Assembly: GCA_964427005.1 (NCBI GenBank)
Contig: CAYRTL010000013.1
Location: forward strand, 1-64,000
Source: JAMXLO01 sp964427005
Lineage (GTDB): Bacteria; Pseudomonadota; Alphaproteobacteria; Acetobacterales; Acetobacteraceae
Length of the DNA stretch: 64,000 nucleotides
Direction: 5' to 3'
The position numbers were made by a program, and so were the translations under genes. Under the pieces are notes generated by a model. That model did not search any database, was not told where the DNA came from, and saw only the letters and a list, made by a program, of their open reading frames with translations. Positions 42,414 to 51,118 of this stretch are shown here, piece after piece; within the stretch, counting starts at the first letter, position 1, and every line of letters starts with the position of its first letter.

Positions 42414-43676
42414 ATGGACCGCATCCGCATTCGCGGCGGCCGGCCGCTGTCGGGCGAAATCATCATTGGCGGTGCCAAGAACGCTGCCCTGCCTTTGATG
42501 GCCGCCGCGCTGCTCACCGACGAGCGCCTTGTCCTCAGCAATGTGCCTCGGTTGGCCGACATCCAGACTATGAGCCTGTTGCTTGCGCAGCACGGCATTA
42601 CGGTCGAACCCCTCGGCAACGACGACCGCACGCTCTCGCTTGGCGGCAGCATCACGAACACCGAGGCGCCGTACGATATTGTGCGCAAGATGCGCGCCTC
42701 GTTCCTGGTCCTTGGACCGCTGTTGGCACGCGCGGGCGAGGCACGGGTCTCGCTGCCTGGTGGCTGCTCGATTGGCGCTCGGCCGATCGATCTGCACCTA
42801 AAGGGCCTGGAAGAGATGGGGGCCACATTCCGACTCGAAAGCGGCTACGTCGATGGCATGGTGAAAGGCCGGCTCCAGGGTGCCACCATCGTTTTCCCCT
42901 TCGTTTCAGTCGGCGCCACCGAAGACCTGCTCATGGCGGCCACGCTGGCAGAAGGGCGGACAGTTCTGGCCAATGCCGCACGCGAACCGGAAGTCGGTGA
43001 TCTTGCGCGCTGCCTCAACGCGATGGGGGCGCAAATCGATGGAATCGACAGCGATCGGCTCACCGTTGACGGTGTAGAGCGTCTGCACGCTGCGGAGCAT
43101 ACGATCATCCCTGACCGGATCGAGACCGGCACCTACGCCTGTGCCGCCGCAATCACCGGCGGGGAGATCATGCTGGCGAACGCGAGGCTGGAACATCTCG
43201 GTGCTACGGTCCGGGTGCTGCGCGAAGCAGGTGTGGACATCGAGGACCGCTCCGATGGGCTGCACGTGCGCAGGCTGAACGGTTTGCATGGCGCCGATGT
43301 CATGACCGAGCCGTTCCCAGGCTTCCCCACCGACATGCAGGCACAGTTCATGGCCCTGATGGCGGTAGCGGATGGTGCGGCGATGGTGACCGAGACCATC
43401 TTCGAAAACCGCTTCATGCACGTATCGGAGTTGAACCGCATGGGTGCACGGATCAACGTGCATGGCGCTTCGGCCATCATACGTGGCGTGCCGGCGCTGT
43501 CGGGGGCACCCGTAATGGCCACCGATCTCCGCGCTTCGGTCTCCTTGATCCTGGCGGGACTTGCCGCAAAGGGTGAGACGGTGGTCAATCGCGTTTACCA
43601 TCTCGACCGCGGTTACGAGGCTGTCGAGCAGAAACTGGCGGCATGTGGCGCGGATATCGAGCGGCTGCCAGGCTGA
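42414..43676 (+). CDS. murA: UDP-N-acetylglucosamine 1-carboxyvinyltransferase
   Basis: MurA transfers enolpyruvate from PEP to UDP-GlcNAc, the first committed step of peptidoglycan synthesis. 420 residues, full length: MDRIRIRGGRPLSGEIIIGG, AKNAALPLMAAALLT, the catalytic cysteine loop LPGGCSIGARPIDLHLKGLE, DRIETGTYACAAAITGG and NRVYHLDRGYE. The cysteine (not aspartate) predicts fosfomycin sensitivity of the enzyme. Codon use is ordinary for the GC-rich right half of the window. Confidence 0.97.
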   Translation: MDRIRIRGGRPLSGEIIIGGAKNAALPLMAAALLTDERLVLSNVPRLADIQTMSLLLAQHGITVEPLGNDDRTLSLGGSITNTEAPYDIVRKMRASFLVLGPLLARAGEARVSLPGGCSIGARPIDLHLKGLEEMGATFRLESGYVDGMVKGRLQGATIVFPFVSVGATEDLLMAATLAEGRTVLANAAREPEVGDLARCLNAMGAQIDGIDSDRLTVDGVERLHAAEHTIIPDRIETGTYACAAAITGGEIMLANARLEHLGATVRVLREAGVDIEDRSDGLHVRRLNGLHGADVMTEPFPGFPTDMQAQFMALMAVADGAAMVTETIFENRFMHVSELNRMGARINVHGASAIIRGVPALSGAPVMATDLRASVSLILAGLAAKGETVVNRVYHLDRGYEAVEQKLAACGADIERLPG

Positions 43677-43841
43677 TCACGCCTCGGATGCATATTTTCG
43701 CTTGGAATGGAGCCGAGTCCGGCCCCATATGACATTCACGTTGCGGGGCGGGATTGGCCCGCGCGCTTGGAGAATCCGGAAGTGACCGTCTTGTTGCCCG
43801 CTCCCTTGGCTTGCTGCCGCTGGGAGCTAGAAAATCGCCGC

Positions 43842-44117
43842 ATGGTGCCGCCGTCGAACGAGGCGTTGCGGCTAATCATCGAGACCGACCCGAGCCTGGT
43901 CGAACTGCTGAACCGCTATTACGGCGATGCGACGCCGGACGGGGGCCTCGACAAGTCGGAACGGGAGAAGCTGCTTGACCTGCTGGGTCGCCACTTTACC
44001 GGCCGAACTTGGCCCCGCACCGGTGGCATGGATGCGACCCGCCGCTTCATGGCAAATCTGCAGCGGGCCATGGCGGCCGCTGGCTGGAAGCTGGACGCGT
44101 TCGCCGTCGCGGCGTGA
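43842..44117 (+). CDS. Conserved-looking hypothetical protein
   Basis: From ATG 43842 there are 91 residues, mostly helical and well folded in appearance: MVPPSNEALRLIIETDPSLV, LLNRYYGDATPDGGLDKSER, LLGRHFTGRTWPRTGGMDA, RFMANLQRAMAAAGWKLDAF. The frame extends upstream to 43707. No family was recognised. It sits between murA and an SDR gene on the same strand. Confidence 0.6.
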   Translation: MVPPSNEALRLIIETDPSLVELLNRYYGDATPDGGLDKSEREKLLDLLGRHFTGRTWPRTGGMDATRRFMANLQRAMAAAGWKLDAFAVAA

Positions 44118-44200
44118 TGGCTCAGCAGCCGATGCCTTGATCTCGGCGGCCTTTCCCGTTGCTATGCCGGCTGCACGCCGACGAGAAACGGAGGCCGCAG

Positions 44201-44890
44201 ATGCAGTTCGGCAATCAGACCGTCATTGTGACCGGCGGCACCGGTGCGCTTGGCCGCGCTGTCGTCAGTTCCCTGCTCGCAGCAGGCGCCCGTTGCCGCG
44301 TGCCCTACGTGGTAGACGCCGAGGCCGCGAGCTTTCCATACAAGGACGGCGTTACCCTGGTGCCCCGTTGCGAGTTGACCAACGAGCAGGACGTGGCTCG
44401 CCTTTATGATGGCGTGACCGACCTCTGGGCCTCGATCCACATTGCTGGCGGGTTCGCGATGAGCAGCGTGGCGGAGACTGACAAGGCCGGTATGCTGCAC
44501 ATGCTGAATATGAACTTCGTAACCTGTTACCTGTGCAGCCGTGCCGCGATACAGAGTTTCGGCCCAACCGGCGGTCGCATCGTCAATGTGGCCGCGCGGC
44601 CCGGCGTGGAACCTCGGCTCGGCGCGGGCATGACCGCGTATGCCGCCAGCAAGGCCGCGGTCGCGGCTTTCACCCAAGCACTTGCCGCGGAGGTGGCAGG
44701 ACTCGATATCCTGGTGAATGCTGTTGTGCCGTCGATCATCGACACCCCAGCCAACCGTGCCGCCATGCCGAAAGCCGATCACGTGGCTTGGCCGAAACCC
44801 GAGCAGATCGCGGCGACGATCGCGTTCCTCGCCTCCCCGGACAACAAGGTGACCACAGGCGGCCTCGTGCCGGTGTCGGGACGGACGTGA
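44201..44890 (+). CDS. Short-chain dehydrogenase/reductase
   Basis: The 229-residue classical SDR has TVIVTGGTGALGRAVVSSLL (cofactor loop), IHIAGGFAMS, INVA-type GGRIVNVAARPGVEP, the catalytic YAASKAAVAAF and the C-terminal GLVPVSGRT. The usual active-site serine is replaced near IVNVAARPG, which may affect catalysis. ATG 44201 was chosen because GGAGG lies six bases upstream. Substrate unknown. Confidence 0.83.
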   Translation: MQFGNQTVIVTGGTGALGRAVVSSLLAAGARCRVPYVVDAEAASFPYKDGVTLVPRCELTNEQDVARLYDGVTDLWASIHIAGGFAMSSVAETDKAGMLHMLNMNFVTCYLCSRAAIQSFGPTGGRIVNVAARPGVEPRLGAGMTAYAASKAAVAAFTQALAAEVAGLDILVNAVVPSIIDTPANRAAMPKADHVAWPKPEQIAATIAFLASPDNKVTTGGLVPVSGRT

Positions 44891-44897
44891 CTCGGGT

Positions 44898-46085
44898 TCA
44901 GCCTTGCGCCAGATAATCCATCGCCGCATCAACACCGCCCCTGCCGTGCGGAACGTTGTTGACGCGCAGCGCCATCTCCACGGCAGACAACGCCCCCAGC
45001 ACCATCGGCTCGTTCAGATCGCCGAGATGGCCGATGCGGAACACCTTACCGCCCAGCTTGCCGAGCCCGCCGCCGAGTGAGACATTGAAGCGCTGCCGCG
45101 TCACGCGGCGGATATCCTCCGCGTCATATCCCTCGGGCATGAGCACCGCAGTGACCGAATCGGAGTAGCGGCCCGGATTGGTGCAGAACAGTTGCGGGCC
45201 GTTGTTTCCGGCCCAAACCTGCACCGCGCGCCGCACAGCCTCGCCGAGACGATGGTGCCGGGCAAACACGCTGGGCAGACCTTCTTCCTCCAGTAGGCGA
45301 AGCGACTCCTTCAATCCGTAGAAGAAGTTCACCGGGATGGTGCCGACAAAGCTCTGCGGATTGCGACCCATCATCACTGTCCAGTCGAAGTAATAGCGGC
45401 CGAGTTTCGCCTTGGCGTGGGCCTCCATGCCTTTGGGGGACACTGCCGTGAAACTCATGCCGGTGGGCAGCATCAGCCCCTTCTGGCTGCCGCCCACAAC
45501 GGTATCGATCTTCCACTCGTCCATGCGGAAATCGAGCGATCCCAGTGAGGAGATCGTGTCGACCAGCAGAAGCGCTGGGTGCCTGGCGTCGTCGATCGCA
45601 GCCCGTACCTCTGGGATCGGGATGAACATGCCAGTGGCGGTCTCATTGTGGACCACGCAGACGGCCTTGATCGCGTGTGCGGCGTCCTCGGCCAGCGCCG
45701 CCTTCACGGCGGCAATATCCACGCCGTGGCGCCAGTCGGCTGTGACCATGCGCACCTCAACCTTCAGCGCCTTTGCCATCTTGGCCCACTCGTCCGAGAA
45801 ATACCCGGACTCCAGGATGAGGATGGTGTCGCCGGGCGAGAGCAGGTTAGTGAGCGAGGCTTCCCACGCGCCGTGGCCGGACCCCGTGTACATGAACAGC
45901 CGGTGCTCGGTCCGCAGGACCCGCTTCACCCCCTCGAAGCAAGCGTCGTAAACCTCGCGAAAGTCCGGATCGTGGAAGTCGATCGATGGTCGGTCGATCG
46001 CCCGCAGCACGCTATCCGGAATGTTCGTTGGCCCGGGATTGGCGAAGAAGTGGCGGCCGCGGGGCCTGGGTACGGTGCTGCTCAT
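44898..46085 (-). CDS. Class V aminotransferase (alanine/serine-glyoxylate aminotransferase type)
   Basis: 395 residues of PLP fold I: FFANPGPTNIPDSVLRAIDR at the N-terminus, LFMYTGSGHGAWEASLTNLL, VVHNETATGMFIPI, LLVDTISSLGSLDF and the PLP-lysine segment VVGGSQKGLMLPTGM. The family includes serine-glyoxylate and aspartate-glyoxylate aminotransferases. The amino donor cannot be fixed from sequence. ATG 46085 precedes the conserved start; the frame is open to 46118. It is convergent with the SDR and divergent from the flavin reductase. Confidence 0.88.
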   Translation of the reverse strand: MSSTVPRPRGRHFFANPGPTNIPDSVLRAIDRPSIDFHDPDFREVYDACFEGVKRVLRTEHRLFMYTGSGHGAWEASLTNLLSPGDTILILESGYFSDEWAKMAKALKVEVRMVTADWRHGVDIAAVKAALAEDAAHAIKAVCVVHNETATGMFIPIPEVRAAIDDARHPALLLVDTISSLGSLDFRMDEWKIDTVVGGSQKGLMLPTGMSFTAVSPKGMEAHAKAKLGRYYFDWTVMMGRNPQSFVGTIPVNFFYGLKESLRLLEEEGLPSVFARHHRLGEAVRRAVQVWAGNNGPQLFCTNPGRYSDSVTAVLMPEGYDAEDIRRVTRQRFNVSLGGGLGKLGGKVFRIGHLGDLNEPMVLGALSAVEMALRVNNVPHGRGGVDAAMDYLAQG

Positions 46086-46198
46086 GCGCTGGACCTCATG
46101 GTGGCGGTGCGCATCCACTATAGAAAGCCTCGCTTTGTAAAGCGGCCGCCGGGCATTGCAGCTATCGCGGTGGCGAGACCGCCTTATGATTGGTTGCC

Positions 46199-48205
46199 GT
46201 GAGCGATCCGATGACCATCACAGCGTCTGCCGATTTTGCCGCCCTGTTCACGCCGTTCGAATTGGCCGGCAAGCGGCTGCGCAACAGGATCGTCCACGCG
46301 TCGATGAGCCTACTCGTGACACCACAAGGGCGGGTCACTGATCGCTTCATCCAGTACCATGCCAATCGCGCCGCGGGCGGGGCTGCGATGACCGTCACGG
46401 AGCCGCTGGCAATGATGCGCCACCAGGCCGCCCTGCCCCGCATTCAGGTGTGGCGCGGCGATGACGCAGATGGGCTGAAACGGCTGGCTGATGCGGTGGA
46501 GGGTCAGGACTGCCGGCTTCTCGGCCAAATTCAGGACGCCGGGCGTGGTCGTCACTTCCCGGGCCGCAACCCCGAAGCCATCGGTGCTTCGGCGCTTCCG
46601 GATGATCTCTCCTGGACGGTGCCGCGCGCGCTCACCGCAACCGAAATTCGCGATCTGATCGAGCAGATCGCGAAGTCCGCGATGCGCCTGAAGGCATGCG
46701 GCTTCTCCGGCGTGGAGGTCTCCGCCGGTCACGGACACATGTTCCATCAGTTCCTGTCGCCTTGGTCGAACCGGCGCGAGGACGAGTACGGCGGTGATTG
46801 GGAAGGCCGCACGCGTATCGTCACGGAACTTGTCCAAGCATTGCGGGCAGGCTGCGGCGCAAACTTCATCATCGGCCTGAAGCTGCCCGGCGATGACGGA
46901 ATGCCTGGCAGCATCGGCCCGACCGAGGCCGGCATCATCGGCGATCTGCTGACGCGCGGGCGCAACGTAGATTACGTCTGCTTCGCTGGCGGCGCGCATG
47001 CCCGCACTCTGGAGATGCACACGCCGGACCGCTTTGGCCCGCCGATGCCCTACATGCATTTCATCAAGGGGCTACGCCATCGACTGAACCGGGTGCCGCT
47101 GATGGCACTCGGCCGCATTACCGATCCGGCGGAAGCGGACGGCATCCTCGCCCGCGGCGAGGCGTCGCTGGTTGCGCTTGGCCGCCCCCTTGTCGCCGAC
47201 CCAGCCTGGCCACGGAAGGCAGCGCAGCGTCGAACGTGGGACATTCGGTATTGCTTGTCCTGCAATACATGCTGGGGCGCGATCGTAACCATGCATGTGC
47301 CGATCGCTTGTGTGAACAATCCACGCGTGAGTCGTCCGGATGAAGTCGATTTCTGGCCACCACGCACGGACACGCCAAAGCGGGTGGTGGTGATTGGTGC
47401 TGGCATCTCGGGCATGGAAGCCACATGGGTCGCGGCCGCACGCGGGCACGCCGTCACACTCTTCGGCGCTTCCCATGAAATTGGAGGCAAGGCGCGGCTG
47501 CGCGAGAAACTGCCCGGCGGCGAGACCGTCTCATCGATTTATGACTACCAGACCGTCGCAGCGCGTCGTGCTGGTGCACGCCTTGCGCTCGGCCGGCATG
47601 TGACGGCACAGGAGGTTATCGCAGAGCAGCCGGACGCAGTGATCCTGGCGACGGGTGCTGCTATGATTCCCCCCGACTGGCTGCCTGCCGGGGTACGGGC
47701 TGAAGGATGGGTACCCGACCTCCGCTCGGCCATGGTCGAGGTTCTGCGCCATAACGGGCGGCAGCCCGGTACAGCGGTCCTGTTCGACACCGATCATACC
47801 GAAGCGACCTATGCCGCAGCCGAAGCACTGCGTGCACGCTTTGAACGCACCGTCATCATCACGCCAAGAGACACCATCGCCAGCGATGTGCCGTTGGTCA
47901 CGCGACAAGGCATTCTGCGGCGCATGGCGGAGCAGCACGTCGAATTGGTCACGCTCGCCGAACCGCGCTGGACCAGCGACTGCGCGGATGGCCGACTGAA
48001 CGTCGTGAATATTTATAACGGCGATGTTCGCGTAATTGAGGATATGGCACTCCTGACCTACTCCACGCCGCGGATCCCCGATGATGCTCTGCTTGAGCCA
48101 CTGCGTACGGCTGGAATTGCCGTTATTGCTGTAGGCGATGCGCGTGCCCCGCAGGAGATGCTGTTCGCGACCGCCAGTGGCCACGCAGCAGGAGAGACCG
48201 TGTGA
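46199..48205 (+). CDS. NADH:flavin oxidoreductase with iron-sulfur and FAD/NAD domains (dienoyl-CoA reductase type)
   Basis: About 668 residues in three parts. The N-terminal old-yellow-enzyme barrel has FTPFELAGKRLRNRIVHASM, GFSGVEVSAGHGHMFHQFLS and NRREDEYGGDWEGR. The 4Fe-4S segment is YCLSCNTCWGAIVTMHVPIA followed by C at CVNNP. The C-terminal dinucleotide domain begins RVVVIGAGISGMEATWVAAA. This is the layout of 2,4-dienoyl-CoA reductase, trimethylamine dehydrogenase and related enzymes. Substrate uncertain. GTG 46199 or ATG 46211 is the likely start. Confidence 0.9.
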   Translation: MSDPMTITASADFAALFTPFELAGKRLRNRIVHASMSLLVTPQGRVTDRFIQYHANRAAGGAAMTVTEPLAMMRHQAALPRIQVWRGDDADGLKRLADAVEGQDCRLLGQIQDAGRGRHFPGRNPEAIGASALPDDLSWTVPRALTATEIRDLIEQIAKSAMRLKACGFSGVEVSAGHGHMFHQFLSPWSNRREDEYGGDWEGRTRIVTELVQALRAGCGANFIIGLKLPGDDGMPGSIGPTEAGIIGDLLTRGRNVDYVCFAGGAHARTLEMHTPDRFGPPMPYMHFIKGLRHRLNRVPLMALGRITDPAEADGILARGEASLVALGRPLVADPAWPRKAAQRRTWDIRYCLSCNTCWGAIVTMHVPIACVNNPRVSRPDEVDFWPPRTDTPKRVVVIGAGISGMEATWVAAARGHAVTLFGASHEIGGKARLREKLPGGETVSSIYDYQTVAARRAGARLALGRHVTAQEVIAEQPDAVILATGAAMIPPDWLPAGVRAEGWVPDLRSAMVEVLRHNGRQPGTAVLFDTDHTEATYAAAEALRARFERTVIITPRDTIASDVPLVTRQGILRRMAEQHVELVTLAEPRWTSDCADGRLNVVNIYNGDVRVIEDMALLTYSTPRIPDDALLEPLRTAGIAVIAVGDARAPQEMLFATASGHAAGETV

Positions 48206-48209
48206 AGCG

Positions 48210-49256
48210 TTACTCCGCCGCGCGTGCCGGCTCCTGCTCCGGAAACAGCGGCATGATCTCCTGAGCAAAGCGGCGCATGCTTTGCCGGCCACGGGCGCCC
48301 CCGCCCGAGCCGCCGCCGTTCATCAGGACATATCCGACGCCAGCCTTCTGCAAATCGTCCAGCTTCCGAGCGATCTCATCGGGATTGCCGTAGATGGCGC
48401 TGTTGAGATTTACCGTCTGCGGATCGCCGTCTGCGCTGTCGGGTCCGCCAAGCACCGTACCGTCTGGTTGTGTCGCCAGCTTCAACTGGCGCAGCCGGTT
48501 TTGTAGCCTGCGTTCCAGCGCGGCGTCCCGTTCCGCTTTGCTGTCGGTGACGAAGCACGCGCGCGTCACGCCGACTTGCATCGGATCATACCGGCGGCCA
48601 GTTGCCTCCACCGCTTGCTTGAATACTGCGATGTTGCGCGCGACGTCCTGTGGTGACGCGTACTGGCCGAGCAGGAGATTGAAGCCGCGCTGGGCCACGC
48701 TGCGGATTGAGCGTTCGCTGCCGGCACCCATCCAGACACGCGGATGCGGTCTCTGCGCCGGTGGCGGTTCGACGATGATGTCGTTGAAGTGCCAGTACTT
48801 GCCGTGATGCGAAAAGCGCCCTTCGGATGTCCATGCCTTCAAGAGCACCTCGAGCGATTCCTCAAACCGGACATCGGCTTCCTTGATCGGCACATCGAAG
48901 CCGGCAAATTCATTGTAGCGGTAGCCTTTGCCAATGCCGAAATCCAGCCGACCACCCGACAGTAGATCTAGAGTCGCCGCTTGCTCGGCCAGCAGGACAG
49001 GATTGTGCCACGGTAAGACGATGACCGCTGTGCCAAGACGCAGACGCCTGGTTCTTGCGCCAAGCCACGTCAGCAGGTTCAGCGTCGCGGATACCTGACC
49101 GAAGCCGGTGAAATGGTGTTCCACAACGAAGGTGCTGTGAAACCCAAGCGCCTCAGCCTCGACATTGCACTCGATGAAGTCACGGAACCCTTCCGCGCTG
49201 TCAAACTCACCGCTGCCGCGCCGCGCGGCAGCACTGCCGAACAAGCCAAAGCGCAT
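48210..49256 (-). CDS. LLM-class flavin-dependent oxidoreductase (luciferase-like)
   Basis: 348 residues starting MRFGLFGSAAARRGSGEFDS. Bacterial luciferase-like features are FHSTFVVEHHFTGFGQVSAT, RLRLGTAVIVLPWHNPVLLA, DLLSGGRLDFGIGKGYRYNE and WMGAGSERSIRSVAQRGFNL. These enzymes use reduced flavin from a partner reductase to oxidise varied substrates. It converges on the flavin oxidoreductase gene, ending 4 bases from its stop. ATG 49256 was chosen; the open frame extends to 49283. Confidence 0.9.
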   Translation of the reverse strand: MRFGLFGSAAARRGSGEFDSAEGFRDFIECNVEAEALGFHSTFVVEHHFTGFGQVSATLNLLTWLGARTRRLRLGTAVIVLPWHNPVLLAEQAATLDLLSGGRLDFGIGKGYRYNEFAGFDVPIKEADVRFEESLEVLLKAWTSEGRFSHHGKYWHFNDIIVEPPPAQRPHPRVWMGAGSERSIRSVAQRGFNLLLGQYASPQDVARNIAVFKQAVEATGRRYDPMQVGVTRACFVTDSKAERDAALERRLQNRLRQLKLATQPDGTVLGGPDSADGDPQTVNLNSAIYGNPDEIARKLDDLQKAGVGYVLMNGGGSGGGARGRQSMRRFAQEIMPLFPEQEPARAAE

Positions 49257-49377
49257 ATACAGCCTCCTGCAGTCACGGCGCACAGGCTAGGCGGTAAACG
49301 CCGATGTTCCAAATGCCGCTTGCCTTTACCAGTGCGTGGCGTTGCGCTTTGCTGTTTGAGCAAGACGGGAGGACGCT

Positions 49378-50109
49378 GTGGCACGATTTGAGAACAAGGT
49401 GATCCTGATCAGTGGCGGTGCGCGCGGACAGGGTGCGGCGGAGGCTCGGTTGCTGGTCGCCGAAGGCGCCAAAGTCGTCATCGGGGACGTGCTGGAAGCA
49501 GAGGGCCGCCGGCTGGCAGACAAGCTGGGCAGCAGCGCGGTGTTCCTGCGCCAGGATGTCGCTGAAGAAGCCGATTGGAAGAAGGCGGTCGACGCCGCTC
49601 AGGCACTTGGCGGCCTGCATGGCATGATCAACAATGCCGGCATATACATCCCACGATCCTTGATGGAGACCGATACTGCGCTGTTCGAGCGCCACATGCG
49701 CATCAATCAGCTTGGCTGCTTCCTGGGCATGAAACTGGTTGCCGAACCGATGGAACGCTCCGGTGGTGGCTCAATTGTCAATATCTCCTCCGTGGCGGGA
49801 TTGCGCGGTTCGCCTGGTGCGATCGCTTACAGCGCTACCAAGTGGGCGCTGCGTGGCATGACGAAGGCCGCAGCCCTCGAGTTCGCGCCGCGTGGCATTC
49901 GCGTGAACTCGGTGCATCCTGGGCCAATCGATACCGAGATGCTGAATGTTCGCACGCCCGAGCAGAACCAGCGGCGCGTGCAGCAGGTTCCCATGAAGCG
50001 CATGGGTACAGCGGAAGAAGTGGCGAAGCTCGTCCTGTTCCTGCTATCCGACGAAAGCGCTTACATCACAGGCGCGGAGATCGCTATCGACGGTGGCGTT
50101 TCGCTGTGA
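49378..50109 (+). CDS. Short-chain dehydrogenase/reductase
   Basis: A 243-residue classical SDR: NKVILISGGARGQGAAEARLL (cofactor loop), MINNAGIYIPRSLMETD, GGGSIVNISSVAGLRGSPGA with the catalytic serine, YSATKWALRGMTKAAALEFA with the YxxxK pair, and RVNSVHPGPIDTEM. All catalytic residues are present. The start is GTG 49378, preceded by GGGAGGA. Seven bases separate it from the Gfo/Idh gene, so an operon is likely. It resembles glucose or hydroxysteroid dehydrogenases. Confidence 0.92.
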   Translation: MARFENKVILISGGARGQGAAEARLLVAEGAKVVIGDVLEAEGRRLADKLGSSAVFLRQDVAEEADWKKAVDAAQALGGLHGMINNAGIYIPRSLMETDTALFERHMRINQLGCFLGMKLVAEPMERSGGGSIVNISSVAGLRGSPGAIAYSATKWALRGMTKAAALEFAPRGIRVNSVHPGPIDTEMLNVRTPEQNQRRVQQVPMKRMGTAEEVAKLVLFLLSDESAYITGAEIAIDGGVSL

Positions 50110-50116
50110 TCACGCC

Positions 50117-51112
50117 ATGATTCGAGCGGCCATCGTCGGTCTCGGCAGGTGGGGCCAGAATCTCGTCAATGCGGTGCGACACAGTGAGGCTATTCGCTTC
50201 ACCGCGGCGCACACACGCACCGCCAGCACTGTCGCCGATTTCTGTCGCGAGCACGGCCTGGATTGGACCGGCAATCTGGATACCATCCTGCGTGACCCCG
50301 CCATTGACGCGGTCGTATTTGCCACGCCGCACAGTGTGCACGCAGAGCAGATCAAGCGCGCCGCCTCAGCCGGCAAAGCCGTATTCGTGGAGAAGCCGTT
50401 CACACTTTCCGTTGCCGACGCGAATGCTGCGATCGATGCCGCGCAAAGGGCCGGTATTGTCCTGGCGATCGGTTTCAACCGGCGCTTTCATCCATCCATG
50501 GGGTTGCTACGACAGGCGGTGAGAGAGCAGCGCCTGGGAACCATCATCACGATCAGCGCCGAGCAGACGGCGTTGCACGGTTTGGCGCTGACCCCGGATG
50601 CCTGGCGTGCGCAGCCCAGCGAGTCGCCCGGCGGTGCGATGACGGCGATCGGCGTTCACCTGGTGGATGGCATGATCGATCTGATGGGACGGGTGGCGAC
50701 GGTTTATTGCCGTGTCAGCCGCCGAGCGGCACGCTATAGCGATGATACCACCGACGTCCTGCTGACCTTCGAGAACGGTGCAACCGGTCACATCTTCTGT
50801 TCGGTCGCAGCAACCCCGAACTACCGCATGGCGGTTTATGGCAGCAAGGGCTTCGCCGAAGTGCTCGGCCATCCGATGCAAACCTTCCGTGTGATCGCGG
50901 CTCTAGATGGCCAGCATCACGCAACAGGCGAGCCCCAGGTGACGGAGACACCGGGGTTCAACATGCTGACTGCTGAGTTGGAGGCCTTCGCATTCAGCAT
51001 CAAACAGGCGCGACCATTTCCCACGCCGCTGAGCGAGATCCTGCACGGCGTTGCGGTATTCGAGGCCGTCTTGCAGTCGGCTGCATCTGGCCAGATGCAA
51101 AAGGTCGGATGA
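50117..51112 (+). CDS. Gfo/Idh/MocA-family oxidoreductase
   Basis: 331 residues. The N-terminal Rossmann domain is IRAAIVGLGRWGQNLVNAVR, with VFATPHSVHAEQIKRAASAG and the family motif VFVEKPFTLSVADANAAID (EKP lysine). The C-terminal half-barrel has ALTPDAWRAQPSESPGGAMT and GVHLVDGMIDLMG with the catalytic histidine region. These enzymes oxidise or reduce sugars, inositols and related compounds with NAD(P). The neighbouring SDR suggests one catabolic pathway. Substrate not assignable. Confidence 0.9.
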   Translation: MIRAAIVGLGRWGQNLVNAVRHSEAIRFTAAHTRTASTVADFCREHGLDWTGNLDTILRDPAIDAVVFATPHSVHAEQIKRAASAGKAVFVEKPFTLSVADANAAIDAAQRAGIVLAIGFNRRFHPSMGLLRQAVREQRLGTIITISAEQTALHGLALTPDAWRAQPSESPGGAMTAIGVHLVDGMIDLMGRVATVYCRVSRRAARYSDDTTDVLLTFENGATGHIFCSVAATPNYRMAVYGSKGFAEVLGHPMQTFRVIAALDGQHHATGEPQVTETPGFNMLTAELEAFAFSIKQARPFPTPLSEILHGVAVFEAVLQSAASGQMQKVG

Positions 51113-51118
51113 AGTACG

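Noticed and set aside
41897..42826. Minus-strand frame of 309 residues
   Set aside because: Lies antisense over dcd and murA, is arginine/serine-rich and is typical of GC-rich shadows.
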